Assembly: GCA_959603585.1 (NCBI GenBank) | Contig: CAUGYD010000008.1 | Coordinates: forward strand, 1 to 64,000 | DNA length: 64,000 bases | From: Scatosoma sp900555925 | GTDB lineage: Bacteria > Bacillota > Clostridia > Christensenellales > Borkfalkiaceae | Direction: 5' to 3' | Part shown: positions 24,397 to 33,654 of the stretch, one piece after another | Numbering within the stretch: position 1 is the first letter of the stretch | How the letters are laid out: each line of letters begins with the position of its first letter | Made by a program: the position numbers and the translations under genes | The notes under the pieces: generated by a model | Seen by the model: only the letters and a program-made list of their open reading frames with translations | The model's database searches: none | Told to the model about the DNA's origin: nothing

Positions 24397-27300
24397 TCAA
24401 AGAGGGCCGTACTTGCTTTCAAACTCCTCTTTGGTAATGAGAACCTTTCTCGCCTTTGCTCCGTCAAATGCGGAGATATAGCCCATGTCCTCCATCCATT
24501 CGATAATTTTTCCGGCCTTATTATAGCCCACGGAACACTTGCGCTGGATCATGGAGATAGAAGCGCTGCCGCTCTGGATAATAAACCGAAGGGCTTCGAT
24601 ATATACCTCTTCGATTCCCTCGTCGTCGCCTCCTCCGTCTCCGTCGTCGCTCTGCGATTTCATGTTGTTAATAAAGGCAGAAACGGTCTCGTCGTATTCC
24701 GCTTCGTTATTCGCTTTAATGTAATTGATAACCTTTTGGGCATCTTCGGAGGAAATGGAAGCGCCCTGCACACGGGTAGGAGCATTCATTCCCGCCATAA
24801 TATAGAGCAGGTCGCCGTTTCCCAAAAGTTTCTGCGCGCCCGAAGCGTCGAGAATGACCCTCGAATCCACTTCCGCGGCCACGGAAAACGCGATTCGCGT
24901 AGGCAGATTTCCCTTGATGACGCCGGTGATGACGTCCGCGGAGGGACGTTGCGTCGCAAGGATCAAATGAATTCCCGCGGCGCGGGATTTCTGCGTGAGG
25001 TTTTGAATTCTGTCTTCAACTTCCTTCTTTGCAGCCAGCATCAAGTCGGCCAACTCGTCCACGATAATGACGATTTTCGCCAGCTTTTCCTCTCCCGGCT
25101 GTAAATTTGCGTTATACTCGTCGATATTGACGACATACGTTCCCGAACGGCTCTTTTGCTCGAACAGGCCATATCTGCGGTTCATTTCCCCTATTGCCCA
25201 GTTGAGACTCTGAATCACTTTATTAATATCCGTGATAATTTCATTGATCATCAGATGAGGCAAATGGTCATAAATGACGAATTCCGTCTTTTTAGGGTCT
25301 ATCAGAATGAGTCGGAGATCGTCGGGAGAATATTTGTAAATGAGACTGATGATAAGGCTTCTGAGGAATACGCTCTTACCCGAACCGGAAGCGCCCGCTA
25401 CGAGCAGGTGCGTCATTTTACAGATATCGCCGTAAATCTTACGATTGCCGACGTCCTTTCCCATCGCAAACACCAACGAGGTGGGCTTGGACTTCACAAA
25501 TCCTTCTCCCGTAAGCATACAGCCGAGCTGAACGTACTGACGATTTTTATTGGGAACTTCGATACTCACCGCACCGTCCTCAAAGTTCGGGTAAATATTT
25601 ACCCCTTTGCTCGCATAGAGGCTCATGGCGATTTCCTGATCCAAAGCAACGACCTTCTTTGCGGAAATGTTGCGGGGAATAACTACATTATAGCGCGTAA
25701 CGGTGGGGCCGTAAGTAACGGAAGCGATGGTTGCGTCCGTCACTTTGAAGGCGTCCAACGTCTCCAAAATCGTCATTTTGTTGTTTTCCACTTCCTCCGC
25801 ATTGGAATCGGGTTCTACGTCTCTGCAATCGAAATAATCCAACGGAGCTGGCTGATAAGGCTTATGCACCCGAGGTTTCGGTACAGGCGGCGGAACGGGA
25901 CGAGGAGGTTCTTCAAATGTCTGTTCCCGTCGGTCGGAAACAAACGGATCGCTCCTGTCGCGCGAGGAAAGTCTGTCGGAAGGTTCTTCGGAAATGTTTC
26001 CCCTTCTGCTGTCTGAAAAATCCGATCGAAGCGTATACGGATCTTCCTCCTCTTCGTCGAAAATATCTTTTCTGTCCGTGGCGGGAAGTTCGTCCTCCTC
26101 TCTTCCGGACTCAAAAACGGAACGCTCTCCGCCGCGCACGTCGGGTTCTTCCGAATCCAACAGACCGCGGGAAGAATTCCTGTCGGAAAAGTCTCGTCCG
26201 AAGCCGTCTCTGCCGTTCGTCGGCTTCGGCTCATCGGCGGGCGGCGTTTCTTCTTCGTCACGCCTGCCGTAAATATTGGGATTTGACGGAGAAAAAATAT
26301 CGAAAAATCCCGGACGGGTTCCGGAAGTTTCCGATTTGGGTTCTTCGGGCGGAACAATCTCGGCTTCCGCTCCCCTTTCCTCTCTCGAAACACCCCCCGA
26401 CGCCGTATCGAAACGCGGTTCCGAATTTTCGGACGTCTCCGACCGAGGGTCGGAAATATGTACGTTCGGCGTCTGCATCGGCTGTATGGATTCCGGACGA
26501 TATACGGGAGCCTGTTCTGTACGGAAGGGCTCCGCCGGTTGTATAGGCTCCACGGACGAAACGGACGAAGGAGAGGAAGATACATTTCCGAATCCCGTCT
26601 CCCCGTCGCTGTCCCTGAGTGTCCGAGGCGTATACAAGTCCTGCCCGCGTGTGTTGTCCGTAAGAATCTTTGCGGGCCGAGCGGGTTCCTCACCGCCGTT
26701 CACGGCATCGGCGTATGCCGCGGAATAAGAATCGGCAAAAGCACTGTCATATACAGTCGGCTGATTGGGGTCTGCGGGAGGACGCTTATTGACGTTCGCG
26801 TTACTGTCAAAAATTAAATTTTTGCGATAAATTTCGGCAGGTGTTCCTCCGAATAAATACTCTTTGCTCTGCTGATATTCGCGGTATCCGTCCTTTCTTT
26901 CTTCCCGCACGGACGAATTTCCGTTATTAAAAATCCCGAACGGAGAAAATGCGTTTCCCGTTCCGTTCGTTCCCGTCGAAGAGGTTTGCTCGGGGCGGAA
27001 AGAATTCTGCCGATACGCTCCGTTCGTAGGATAATTTTCTCCGGCACGATACCCGCTGCCGTTCTGATAAGCGCCTGAATTATAATCTCCGTTCGCACGG
27101 TATTCTCCGCTCGGAAGATTGACGCCCGGCCGTTGTCTGACCTCGGGAACGGGGCCGGAATACGATTCCGCCGGAGCCTGTCCGGCATAAGACGGAAAAC
27201 GGCTCGGTTCTGAGGGAAACGCTTCCTGCCGAGGCGCGGAAGGATAGACGGTCTCTCTTTGAACGGGGATCTGAGAAGTCTGAGCCCCTGACTGACGATT

Positions 27301-27897
27301 TCCGGCGTCCCAGCCTTTCTTTTTTTCTGCATTGAACTTCAAGCGGAATTTCCCGCCCGTCAAAACACAGGCCGAAAGATAAACGCACAGCAAAAAGAGC
27401 GCGGAAAAAATAATCAGTGCCCCGACGCGCGTTGTCAGTTTCACGACGGGATAAACAATCAGTCCTCCTATCCAGCCGGTTACGGCCGAAGAAAAATACC
27501 CGTCCTTTCCCGCAGAAAAACAAGCGGAAATATAGCCGGAAAGCGCCCATTTATACGTCAGAGCGACATGAAGAATCAGCAGCAGACAAACGGCAGACGC
27601 CGAAAGAAGCGCCACGGCTTTTCTGCTACGGATAAATCGTTTTCCGATAAAAGAAGTCAAAGATATGTAAAAGGCGACGAGAAGCAACGGATACGCGCAA
27701 TCGCCGAATACTCCTAAAAGAAAGGAAGCGATCGCTTCGCCGATATCCCCGAAAATCAAACCGCGCGTGACGAGTATGAGAAACGCGAGTGCGGAAAATA
27801 AAACGCCTACGGCGCCGATACTTTCCTTCGTGACAATCCCTGTCCGTTTCTCCTTTTCGTCTTTATTTTTTTCGTTATTTTCTTTCAAGGCATTCAC
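24397..27897 (-). CDS. ftsK: DNA translocase FtsK/SpoIIIE with very long linker
   Basis: FtsK/SpoIIIE hexamers pump chromosomal DNA through the closing septum. The 1166-residue protein has four or five N-terminal membrane segments (about residues 30-195), then a disordered linker of about 480 residues rich in Pro, Ser, Glu, Arg and Tyr, then the motor. The motor begins with the alpha domain (KMTILETLDAFKVTDATI, near 700). Walker A GASGSGKSVFLRSL is near 830 and Walker B VIIVDELADLML near 930. A C-terminal winged-helix gamma domain (ISMIQRKCSVGYNKAG) follows. Typical Bacillota homologues have about 790 residues, and the excess is all linker. It has its own promoter and a GGAGGTG site. Confidence 0.94.
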   Translation of the reverse strand: MNALKENNEKNKDEKEKRTGIVTKESIGAVGVLFSALAFLILVTRGLIFGDIGEAIASFLLGVFGDCAYPLLLVAFYISLTSFIGKRFIRSRKAVALLSASAVCLLLILHVALTYKWALSGYISACFSAGKDGYFSSAVTGWIGGLIVYPVVKLTTRVGALIIFSALFLLCVYLSACVLTGGKFRLKFNAEKKKGWDAGNRQSGAQTSQIPVQRETVYPSAPRQEAFPSEPSRFPSYAGQAPAESYSGPVPEVRQRPGVNLPSGEYRANGDYNSGAYQNGSGYRAGENYPTNGAYRQNSFRPEQTSSTGTNGTGNAFSPFGIFNNGNSSVREERKDGYREYQQSKEYLFGGTPAEIYRKNLIFDSNANVNKRPPADPNQPTVYDSAFADSYSAAYADAVNGGEEPARPAKILTDNTRGQDLYTPRTLRDSDGETGFGNVSSSPSSVSSVEPIQPAEPFRTEQAPVYRPESIQPMQTPNVHISDPRSETSENSEPRFDTASGGVSREERGAEAEIVPPEEPKSETSGTRPGFFDIFSPSNPNIYGRRDEEETPPADEPKPTNGRDGFGRDFSDRNSSRGLLDSEEPDVRGGERSVFESGREEDELPATDRKDIFDEEEEDPYTLRSDFSDSRRGNISEEPSDRLSSRDRSDPFVSDRREQTFEEPPRPVPPPVPKPRVHKPYQPAPLDYFDCRDVEPDSNAEEVENNKMTILETLDAFKVTDATIASVTYGPTVTRYNVVIPRNISAKKVVALDQEIAMSLYASKGVNIYPNFEDGAVSIEVPNKNRQYVQLGCMLTGEGFVKSKPTSLVFAMGKDVGNRKIYGDICKMTHLLVAGASGSGKSVFLRSLIISLIYKYSPDDLRLILIDPKKTEFVIYDHLPHLMINEIITDINKVIQSLNWAIGEMNRRYGLFEQKSRSGTYVVNIDEYNANLQPGEEKLAKIVIIVDELADLMLAAKKEVEDRIQNLTQKSRAAGIHLILATQRPSADVITGVIKGNLPTRIAFSVAAEVDSRVILDASGAQKLLGNGDLLYIMAGMNAPTRVQGASISSEDAQKVINYIKANNEAEYDETVSAFINNMKSQSDDGDGGGDDEGIEEVYIEALRFIIQSGSASISMIQRKCSVGYNKAGKIIEWMEDMGYISAFDGAKARKVLITKEEFESKYGPL

Positions 27898-27915
27898 CTC
27901 CGTTTATACTCTTTT

Positions 27916-27944
27916 ATTATAACATTTTTTTTCTCATTTATCAA
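27916..27944 (-). promoter_or_regulatory. Sigma-A-type promoter of ftsK
   Basis: On the minus strand TTGATA (27944-27939) and TATAAT (27921-27916) are separated by 17 bases. They lie just before the GGAGGTG ribosome binding site. Confidence 0.87.
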
Positions 27945-27954
27945 TTGTATTGAA

Positions 27955-28014
27955 GCAAAAAAACGACGGCGGAAGAGAGTTTTTTTCTTTTTCTCTCCCC
28001 TGCCGTCGTTTTTT
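27955..28014 (-). terminator. Long terminator after murC
   Basis: The outer stem AACGACGGC/GCCGTCGTT (27962-27970 with 28002-28010) is extended inward by GGAAGAGAG pairing with CTCTCCCC-type sequence. On the minus strand it ends in seven T. It separates murC from the ftsK promoter. Confidence 0.88.
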
Positions 28015-28040
28015 GCGTTGTATTCCCGTTTTTTAAACAA

Positions 28041-29393
28041 TTATTTATTCAGTTCTTTCAACAAATGTTGCGCGGCATAATAAATATCTCCCGCACCCAA
28101 AAAAAGTACTATATCTCCCGCCTGTACGGTATTTTTCAGCCATGTTTTCAATTCGCGGATACTTTCGGAATAGAGACAGTTTCCCACGTTTTTTGCCAAG
28201 GTCAGAGCGCTCCCCTCTTCATCGAAATATTCCCGTGCGGGATAAGTTTTATAAATCATCAGATTGGGCACGGCGCGCAGACTCCGAACAAAATCCTCCA
28301 TCAGAAGTTTTGTTCGGGAATAAGTATGCGGCTGAAAAATCGTATAAAGTTTTCCCGTACACATTTTTTCCGCCGTGGCAACCGTCGCCGAGATTTCCCT
28401 CGGATGATGCGCATAATCACAGATAAAAGAAGCGCCCGAATAGCTGCCGATACATTCAAACCGCCGCTTCACGGCGACAAAATTTTCCAGCCCGCGCACG
28501 ATCTCCTTTTCGTCGAATCCATAGCGGCGCATTGCCGCAAACGCCGCCAGAGCGTTATAGACGTTGCATTTCCCCGCGGCTTTCAAGTGCACTCGGCAGA
28601 GAGATTTTCCGTACTCCGATACCGTAAAGGAATATCTTTCTCCCGACTGCCTTAAATCAATCGCCCGATAGTCCGCCGTTTTATCCTCTATCCCGAAAGT
28701 AGAAAAATTTCCCAATGTTTTGCACTTGTCATTATCCGAACAAACAAATGCCGTCTCCGCCTTTTCGCAATATGTGCGAAAGGTATTTACGAGATCGCTC
28801 ATGCCGTCATAGCATTCCATATGGTCGCGGTCAATGTTGAGGAGTACGGCCGTTTCTGCTCGGATTTCAAGTAAATTCTTTTTATATTCGCAGGCTTCGG
28901 TGACAAAAAAATCCCGCCCGTTCATATAAAAATTGCCGAATCTCGAATCCTCGCCTCCGATATGTGCGGCAAAAAGTACCCCTGTCTCTTTGAGAATATG
29001 CGCACACATTGCCGTGCACGTCGTCTTCCCGTGACTCCCCGCCACCGCCGTGACATGCGAAAAAAAACCGCATACGATTTCCAGGAACTCCGAACGCTTC
29101 CACAAAATCTTGCCTAGTTTGCGCGCGGCGACCAATTCCTCATGATTTTCCGGAATCGCACTGGTATAAATTACCGCATCTGCCGCTTGCAAATCGGGAT
29201 GATCGGCATTCGCTCCGAAATGAATCTTCACTCCGGAAAACAACAATTCTTCCGTCTGTTCCCCGGAATTCATATCGCTTCCCGATACTTCGTAACCACA
29301 GGCGAGAAGGAATTTCGCCAAAGCGCTCATACTGATCCCGCCTATGCCGATAAAGTAAAATCTGTTTATTTTGTCGAAATAACTCAATCGCAT
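28041..29393 (-). CDS. murC: UDP-N-acetylmuramate-L-alanine ligase
   Basis: MurC adds L-alanine to UDP-MurNAc, the first amino acid of the peptide stem. The 450-residue protein has the N-terminal FYFIGIGGISMSALAKFL motif and the ATP-binding VAGSHGKTTCTAMCAHIL near residue 115. The family histidine and lysine region HIGGEDSRFGN follows near 140, with FICDYAHHPREISATV near 335 and the C-terminal FQPHTYSRT near 365. Length is normal. It is separated from the main dcw run by spoVG and ftsZ and is transcribed alone from a promoter at 29431-29459. The ATG has no strong ribosome binding site. Confidence 0.95.
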   Translation of the reverse strand: MRLSYFDKINRFYFIGIGGISMSALAKFLLACGYEVSGSDMNSGEQTEELLFSGVKIHFGANADHPDLQAADAVIYTSAIPENHEELVAARKLGKILWKRSEFLEIVCGFFSHVTAVAGSHGKTTCTAMCAHILKETGVLFAAHIGGEDSRFGNFYMNGRDFFVTEACEYKKNLLEIRAETAVLLNIDRDHMECYDGMSDLVNTFRTYCEKAETAFVCSDNDKCKTLGNFSTFGIEDKTADYRAIDLRQSGERYSFTVSEYGKSLCRVHLKAAGKCNVYNALAAFAAMRRYGFDEKEIVRGLENFVAVKRRFECIGSYSGASFICDYAHHPREISATVATAEKMCTGKLYTIFQPHTYSRTKLLMEDFVRSLRAVPNLMIYKTYPAREYFDEEGSALTLAKNVGNCLYSESIRELKTWLKNTVQAGDIVLFLGAGDIYYAAQHLLKELNK

Positions 29394-29430
29394 GCTGTAT
29401 TTATATTAACTATAAATTCCAGTTATGCCT

Positions 29431-29459
29431 ATTATCGCATATTATTATAGACAAATCAA
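29431..29459 (-). promoter_or_regulatory. Probable promoter of murC
   Basis: On the minus strand TTGATT (29459-29454) and GATAAT (29436-29431) are separated by 17 bases. The 5' leader is about 31 bases. Confidence 0.6.
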
Positions 29460-29479
29460 AAAAAATTCATGAAAAGTAC

Positions 29480-29508
29480 TTGAATTTTATAACAAGATAT
29501 GATAAACT
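29480..29508 (+). promoter_or_regulatory. Promoter of spoVG
   Basis: TTGAAT (29480-29485) and TAAACT (29503-29508) have a 17-base spacer, 33 bases before the spoVG ATG. In Bacillus subtilis spoVG uses sigma-H. Here the hexamers look like sigma-A, so regulation may differ. Confidence 0.65.
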
Positions 29509-29540
29509 AATTAAAAATATTGATAAAGGGAATACATATT

Positions 29541-29810
29541 ATGAATATTTCGGATATACGCATAAAAATTGTAGAAGCGACAGGGAAATTAAAAGCCGTC
29601 GCGTCGATTACGATAGACGGGTGTTTCGTCGTGCATGATATAAAAATTTTGGAAGGCAACAGAGGGCTTTTTGTAATGATGCCCAGCCGCAAATCGGCGG
29701 ACGGAATCTATAAAGACGTCGCTCATCCCATCAATACCGAAACTCGGGAAATGCTCAAAACCGTCCTCGTAAAGGCTTATTCCGACAAAATGGCGGAAAG
29801 TGCCGGTTAA
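29541..29810 (+). CDS. spoVG: SpoVG regulatory protein
   Basis: SpoVG is a small conserved nucleic-acid-binding protein that affects asymmetric septation, capsule and virulence genes in Bacillota. It is also widespread in species that do not sporulate. The 89-residue protein matches the family from MNISDIRIKIVEATGKLKA through FVVHDIKILEGNRGLFVMMP to PINTETREMLKTVLV. The ATG at 29541 is used because it begins the family sequence and follows AAAGGG. It is the only plus-strand gene inside the division cluster, lying between murC and ftsZ with its own promoter and a strong shared terminator. Confidence 0.96.
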   Translation: MNISDIRIKIVEATGKLKAVASITIDGCFVVHDIKILEGNRGLFVMMPSRKSADGIYKDVAHPINTETREMLKTVLVKAYSDKMAESAG

Positions 29811-29846
29811 CAACGTTTACTCTCATATCTGATTTATTCTTCCTTG

Positions 29847-29878
29847 AAGGGGCACCTGCGGTTCGCAGGTGCCCCTTC
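29847..29878. terminator. Strong terminator between spoVG and ftsZ
   Basis: A 14-bp stem AAGGGGCACCTGCG with CGCAGGTGCCCCTT and a short loop (29847-29860 with 29864-29877) is followed by TCTTT. It serves the convergent spoVG and ftsZ transcripts, although the T tract favours spoVG. Confidence 0.88.
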
Positions 29879-29892
29879 TTTCATCTTTAAAA

Positions 29893-31494
29893 TTATTTAT
29901 TATCGGAATTTTTCTTGATAAAATAATCTACGAATTTGGGTCGATGTTTTCTGTCCGGCTCCTGCATTGCCGCCCGAGCGGGATCGGGCAAAGGATCGCC
30001 CGGTTCAAAAGAACCGTTAAAATCGCGCGGCTGTTGCGGCATTTCCCCATAAGCGGGCATACCGTATCCGTCCTGCGGCGCAGGTTGACGATACCCCATT
30101 GAGTTCGGACTCGTCGGATAAGGCGCAGCTGTATTCGGCATTCCGTAGGGAGACGCAGGCTGCTGCTGTCCGTAAAGATTTTGCGTATATCCGCTGTTCT
30201 GTACGGGTTGCTGCGGTACGGAAGGCGCCCCGTACCCCATTCCGCTTTGTGAATAAGCGTTATAATTCGCATTCGTATTCGCAGACTGAACGGGCGCGGA
30301 CGAGGGATAAGAGAACGACTGATTGGGGGGAACGGGCGTGCCGCCTGCCATATTGGCTCCTCCCATTCCGTTATTATAAGCTCTGTCTATTTTTTCGGAG
30401 AGAGAAGAAACCTTGCGTGCAGTCGCGGAACGATCTTCCGTTCCCGTTACCGTCTGACCTCCTGCGGGGAAACCCGTCGCAATAATGACCACTTCCACTT
30501 CATCCGACATATTTTCGTCGATACATGCTCCGAAAATGACGTTCGCGGAAAAATCGATGACCCCCTTTACAAGGTCGGCCGCCATCCATACTTCGTCCAA
30601 AGAGAGATCTTTGCCGCCGACGACATTGAGAATGACCGAACTTGCCCCCTCGATGGTCGTATTGAGAAGAGGACTGCAAACGGCGCAACGAACCGCATCG
30701 GAAATTCTCTTTTCTCCCTTAGCAACGCCGATACCCATGTGGGCAAGCCCGCGGGCTTTGAGCGTCGTCCTCACATCCGCGAAATCAAGATTGATAAGCG
30801 AAGGATTAACAATGAGTTCTGCTATGCCGCGTATGCCTTGACGAAGAACTTCGTCCGCCACTTTGAGCGCCTCGGGAAAAGGCGTTCCCTTCGGCACCAC
30901 TTCGCGGATTTTATCGTTGGGAATGATGATGATGGAATCGACCGATTTGCGGAGATCCTCCACGCCGCCCACTGCGTTGTCCATTCTGCGTTTGGCTTCA
31001 AAGGTAAAAGGCAGCGTGACGACGGCGACCGTAAGAATTTTCATGTCCTTTGCGATTTTCGCAATGACGGGCGCCGCTCCCGTACCCGTTCCTCCGCCCA
31101 TTCCGGCCGTAATAAACAGGAGGTCGGTATCTTTCAATGCGTTCTGAATGGTATCTTTGCTCTCTTCGGCGGCTGCCTTTCCCACGGAAGGATCCGCGCC
31201 GGCTCCGAGTCCCTTCGTCAGTTTGATACCGATTTGTATACGATTTGTAGCTTTCGAACGCGCCAAAGCCTGATTATCCGTGTTGACGACGATATATTCC
31301 GCACTTTTCAAACCCGATTCAATCAATCTGTTCACGGCATTGTTTCCCGCGCCGCCGACACCGATGACTTTGATCTTTGCAACACCTGAAAGATTGTTCG
31401 CCACAGGTTCCTGCGAGGCCGAAGACGACTGTTCATAACCTCCGAAACCGTAGCCTGCTCCGAAATTATCGTTATCCCCGAAATTATTGATCAT
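29893..31494 (-). CDS. ftsZ: Cell division protein FtsZ with extended C-terminal linker
   Basis: FtsZ is the tubulin-like GTPase that forms the division ring. The conserved GTPase core occupies about residues 35-350: KVIGVGGAGNNAVNRL, VNTDNQAL, the tubulin signature ITAGMGGGTGTGAAPVIA near 130, and the T7-loop region LINLDFADV near 235. A linker of about 150 residues, rich in Gln, Asn, Pro, Gly and Tyr, follows. The C-terminal peptide RPKFVDYFIKK deviates from the usual DIPxFLR type. The total of 533 residues is well above the usual 350-400. It overlaps the ftsA-like gene by four bases and is the last gene of that operon. Confidence 0.97.
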   Translation of the reverse strand: MINNFGDNDNFGAGYGFGGYEQSSSASQEPVANNLSGVAKIKVIGVGGAGNNAVNRLIESGLKSAEYIVVNTDNQALARSKATNRIQIGIKLTKGLGAGADPSVGKAAAEESKDTIQNALKDTDLLFITAGMGGGTGTGAAPVIAKIAKDMKILTVAVVTLPFTFEAKRRMDNAVGGVEDLRKSVDSIIIIPNDKIREVVPKGTPFPEALKVADEVLRQGIRGIAELIVNPSLINLDFADVRTTLKARGLAHMGIGVAKGEKRISDAVRCAVCSPLLNTTIEGASSVILNVVGGKDLSLDEVWMAADLVKGVIDFSANVIFGACIDENMSDEVEVVIIATGFPAGGQTVTGTEDRSATARKVSSLSEKIDRAYNNGMGGANMAGGTPVPPNQSFSYPSSAPVQSANTNANYNAYSQSGMGYGAPSVPQQPVQNSGYTQNLYGQQQPASPYGMPNTAAPYPTSPNSMGYRQPAPQDGYGMPAYGEMPQQPRDFNGSFEPGDPLPDPARAAMQEPDRKHRPKFVDYFIKKNSDNK

Positions 31495-32675
31495 TTGTTT
31501 TTTCCTCCGAAAATGTTGAAAATTTTATAGAGCAATCCGCTCTTCTTTTTATCGGAAAGCGCCGTGGCCAGCAGGGCGATTCTCGACGAAAACAACGGTT
31601 TGTCGTAATAGGGAAGATCAGGACATACGATTTCCGTCATACGACTCAGGCGTTTGGAAATATGCTCCGCAGCCCCTTTGATACCGCCGATCCCCTCGCC
31701 AGTCACGGAGAGAGGATTGGCCGCAAACCCCATCGTACTCTTATCTCGATAATATTTTTCAAAAAATTTGTCCACGCTCTCGCAAAGCTCGTCCAATCCG
31801 TACTTTACGATTTCATTGATTTCTCGAACGGAATAAGCCGCACCGCTGCCGTCTGTCCACATCAAATCTTTGGAGACAGTGCCGCCCGAAACATTGGCCG
31901 AAGAAAGAATCTCCTCCGCAGTTTCATAATCTACTCCCAATCCCTGCATCAAGGCGACGAGAATATATCCGAGGCCGCAGTCGAAGGATTCCTCATGCAC
32001 AACCCCGTTTCCGTACACGACCGAAATAGAGCTGGAAAGGAATCCTACATCGATTAGAAATGCATAACCTTCGCGCATTTTTTCGGGAAGCAGGTAATCC
32101 GCTTCGGACAACGTCTGAGGAATAAACTGCACATTTTCAAAGCCGAGTTCTTTCAATACCGAATCCGCCGCGCCATAAAATTCATCGGATACAAAATAAT
32201 AGCATAGCGCGCCCTTCAACGAAGCAGTGGGAATCCCGTAAAGCTCCGACGCATTAAAATATTTTCGATTATCGCCCAAGGCAAAATACATATCCGAACG
32301 GCGGATATAATGTCCCGGAGCCAACAGCTCGTTAAGTCCGCTCTCATAGAGCGCGTCTATTTCCTGAGCGGAAATTTTCCGCTTAGAGGGAAAAGAAATC
32401 GTATGTCCTTTGGTATACACCTTCGTAAAAGCCGCAGGAACCCCCACGTATATTTCCTTAATCGTCCCTTCGTAGTTTTGGCTTACGGAGGTGACGGCGG
32501 AAATGACTGCATTGCGGAAAGACGCCGCATCTAAAAAACCGTCCGAAGAATACCCCTCGTATTTTTCGCTTCTGCTGCCGCGGAATACGAACGTCCCGTT
32601 GACGCCTTTCGCACCGATGAGGAAGGTAACTTCGTACGAACGTATATCCAAAACAGCGACGCTTTCGTTACTCAT
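31491..32675 (-). CDS. ftsA: Divergent FtsA-like actin-fold division protein
   Basis: FtsA tethers FtsZ filaments to the membrane. The 394-residue product lies directly upstream of ftsZ with a four-base overlap. It has actin-fold features: VAVLDIRSYEVTFLIG (phosphate 1 loop) at the start, FLIDVGFLSSSISVVYG near residue 208 (phosphate 2) and LSVTGEGIGGIKGAAEHI near 320 (adenosine loop). It ends with a short amphipathic helix, LLYKIFNIFGGKNK, which fits the FtsA membrane-targeting sequence. The overall sequence is far from classical FtsA, with the DxG-type loop changed to DIRS, so nucleotide binding may be altered. The identification rests mainly on position and fold motifs. Confidence 0.8.
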   Translation of the reverse strand: MSNESVAVLDIRSYEVTFLIGAKGVNGTFVFRGSRSEKYEGYSSDGFLDAASFRNAVISAVTSVSQNYEGTIKEIYVGVPAAFTKVYTKGHTISFPSKRKISAQEIDALYESGLNELLAPGHYIRRSDMYFALGDNRKYFNASELYGIPTASLKGALCYYFVSDEFYGAADSVLKELGFENVQFIPQTLSEADYLLPEKMREGYAFLIDVGFLSSSISVVYGNGVVHEESFDCGLGYILVALMQGLGVDYETAEEILSSANVSGGTVSKDLMWTDGSGAAYSVREINEIVKYGLDELCESVDKFFEKYYRDKSTMGFAANPLSVTGEGIGGIKGAAEHISKRLSRMTEIVCPDLPYYDKPLFSSRIALLATALSDKKKSGLLYKIFNIFGGKNK

Positions 32676-32725
32676 AATTTTCTTCTGCTCCGTAAAACGT
32701 TACTGTGAAAAAATATATTTTCTCT

Positions 32726-32754
32726 ATTATACACTATTTATAAAGCGATGTCAA
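32726..32754 (-). promoter_or_regulatory. Perfect consensus promoter of ftsA-ftsZ
   Basis: On the minus strand TTGACA (32754-32749) and TATAAT (32731-32726) are exact consensus with a 17-base spacer. Together with the terminator at 32775 this separates ftsAZ from the upstream dcw transcript. Confidence 0.92.
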
Positions 32755-32774
32755 CGGATTGAAGGAAAAAACGC

Positions 32775-32797
32775 AAAAAAACGCGGCCTTAGCCGCG
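32775..32797 (-). terminator. Terminator after ftsQ
   Basis: A 6-bp GC stem CGCGGC/GCCGCG (32782-32787 with 32792-32797) is followed on the minus strand by seven T. It ends the mraZ-to-ftsQ transcript. Confidence 0.85.
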
Positions 32798-32821
32798 CTT
32801 TACGAGGGAGCATGTACGTTT

Positions 32822-33610
32822 TTAATCGTTTTTCGAATAAAAGACTCGCACATTTCCGGGGTTTACGGCGTCGTCAGTCACCTCAATCCTGCCCCCCAGC
32901 CTCTCCGTATCCTCCAAAGAGAGATAAAATTCCGCAAATTTTTCCGCTTTAACGACTGTCAGGGTTCCGGGATTGCGAATATATGCCTTGACGCCCTCCC
33001 GCATTGTAAGACAAAAGCTCGTATCCTCCGCAGAGGTCGTCGGCCGCATAACCTCGACGGAAACGACGTTGCTTCTCACCCCGCCCAAAATTCCCGAGGC
33101 TGCTTCAAAAACAGTCAAAAGCAACGGAATACACTCGTCGCCGCCGATAATTTCCCCGCGTTTTCCCGAAGCGGAAAGTCCCTTGACAATGATATTATCC
33201 GCTCCGTCCGAACGATTGGAAGCATTGCCGCGAATCCCCAATATCGTTCCGTCCGCGCCGAGAATATAATATTCGCCGTCATTTTCTACGGCAAAAACCT
33301 CCGTATCTTCCGAAGCAGAAATCACCAGACGATTTGGATATGCCTTTTTGAAAGAGGTCATGCGAAAATAGGGAAATTGCGCGAAGTCCTCTTCCGCGTC
33401 ATTTTCTTTGACGGAGAAAATGCTCTCGTCCTCATATCGTTTCAAAAGGAGCTTTTGAAGCTCGTCCGCCTCCGCCTTTGCCGCCTCCGAAACGAGGGAG
33501 ACGTCCAAGGTGACGGCGTTCACCCGATAGACCGTGGAGACGCCGAGTACGACGGCCGCGACGAAAATTACCGCCGTCAATATAATTGCAATTATGTTTC
33601 TCTTGTGCAT
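32822..33610 (-). CDS. ftsQ: FtsQ/DivIB-like division protein
   Basis: DivIB/FtsQ is a single-pass membrane protein of the divisome that links FtsL and the septal synthase. The 262-residue product has a short cytoplasmic N terminus, one transmembrane helix (about residues 6-26) and an extracytoplasmic POTRA-like domain followed by a beta domain. In the latter, FKKAYPNRLVISASEDTEVFAVENDGEYYILGADGTIL near residues 88-125 fits the FtsQ pattern of an ENxxYYxID-type segment. It is the last gene of the mraZ operon and ends before a terminator. The assignment depends on topology and context, since family similarity is weak. Confidence 0.75.
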   Translation of the reverse strand: MHKRNIIAIILTAVIFVAAVVLGVSTVYRVNAVTLDVSLVSEAAKAEADELQKLLLKRYEDESIFSVKENDAEEDFAQFPYFRMTSFKKAYPNRLVISASEDTEVFAVENDGEYYILGADGTILGIRGNASNRSDGADNIIVKGLSASGKRGEIIGGDECIPLLLTVFEAASGILGGVRSNVVSVEVMRPTTSAEDTSFCLTMREGVKAYIRNPGTLTVVKAEKFAEFYLSLEDTERLGGRIEVTDDAVNPGNVRVFYSKND

Positions 33611-33654
33611 CTTATTTTCCTTTTTCGTCCTTTCCCCGTACGGACGGGAAAGGA

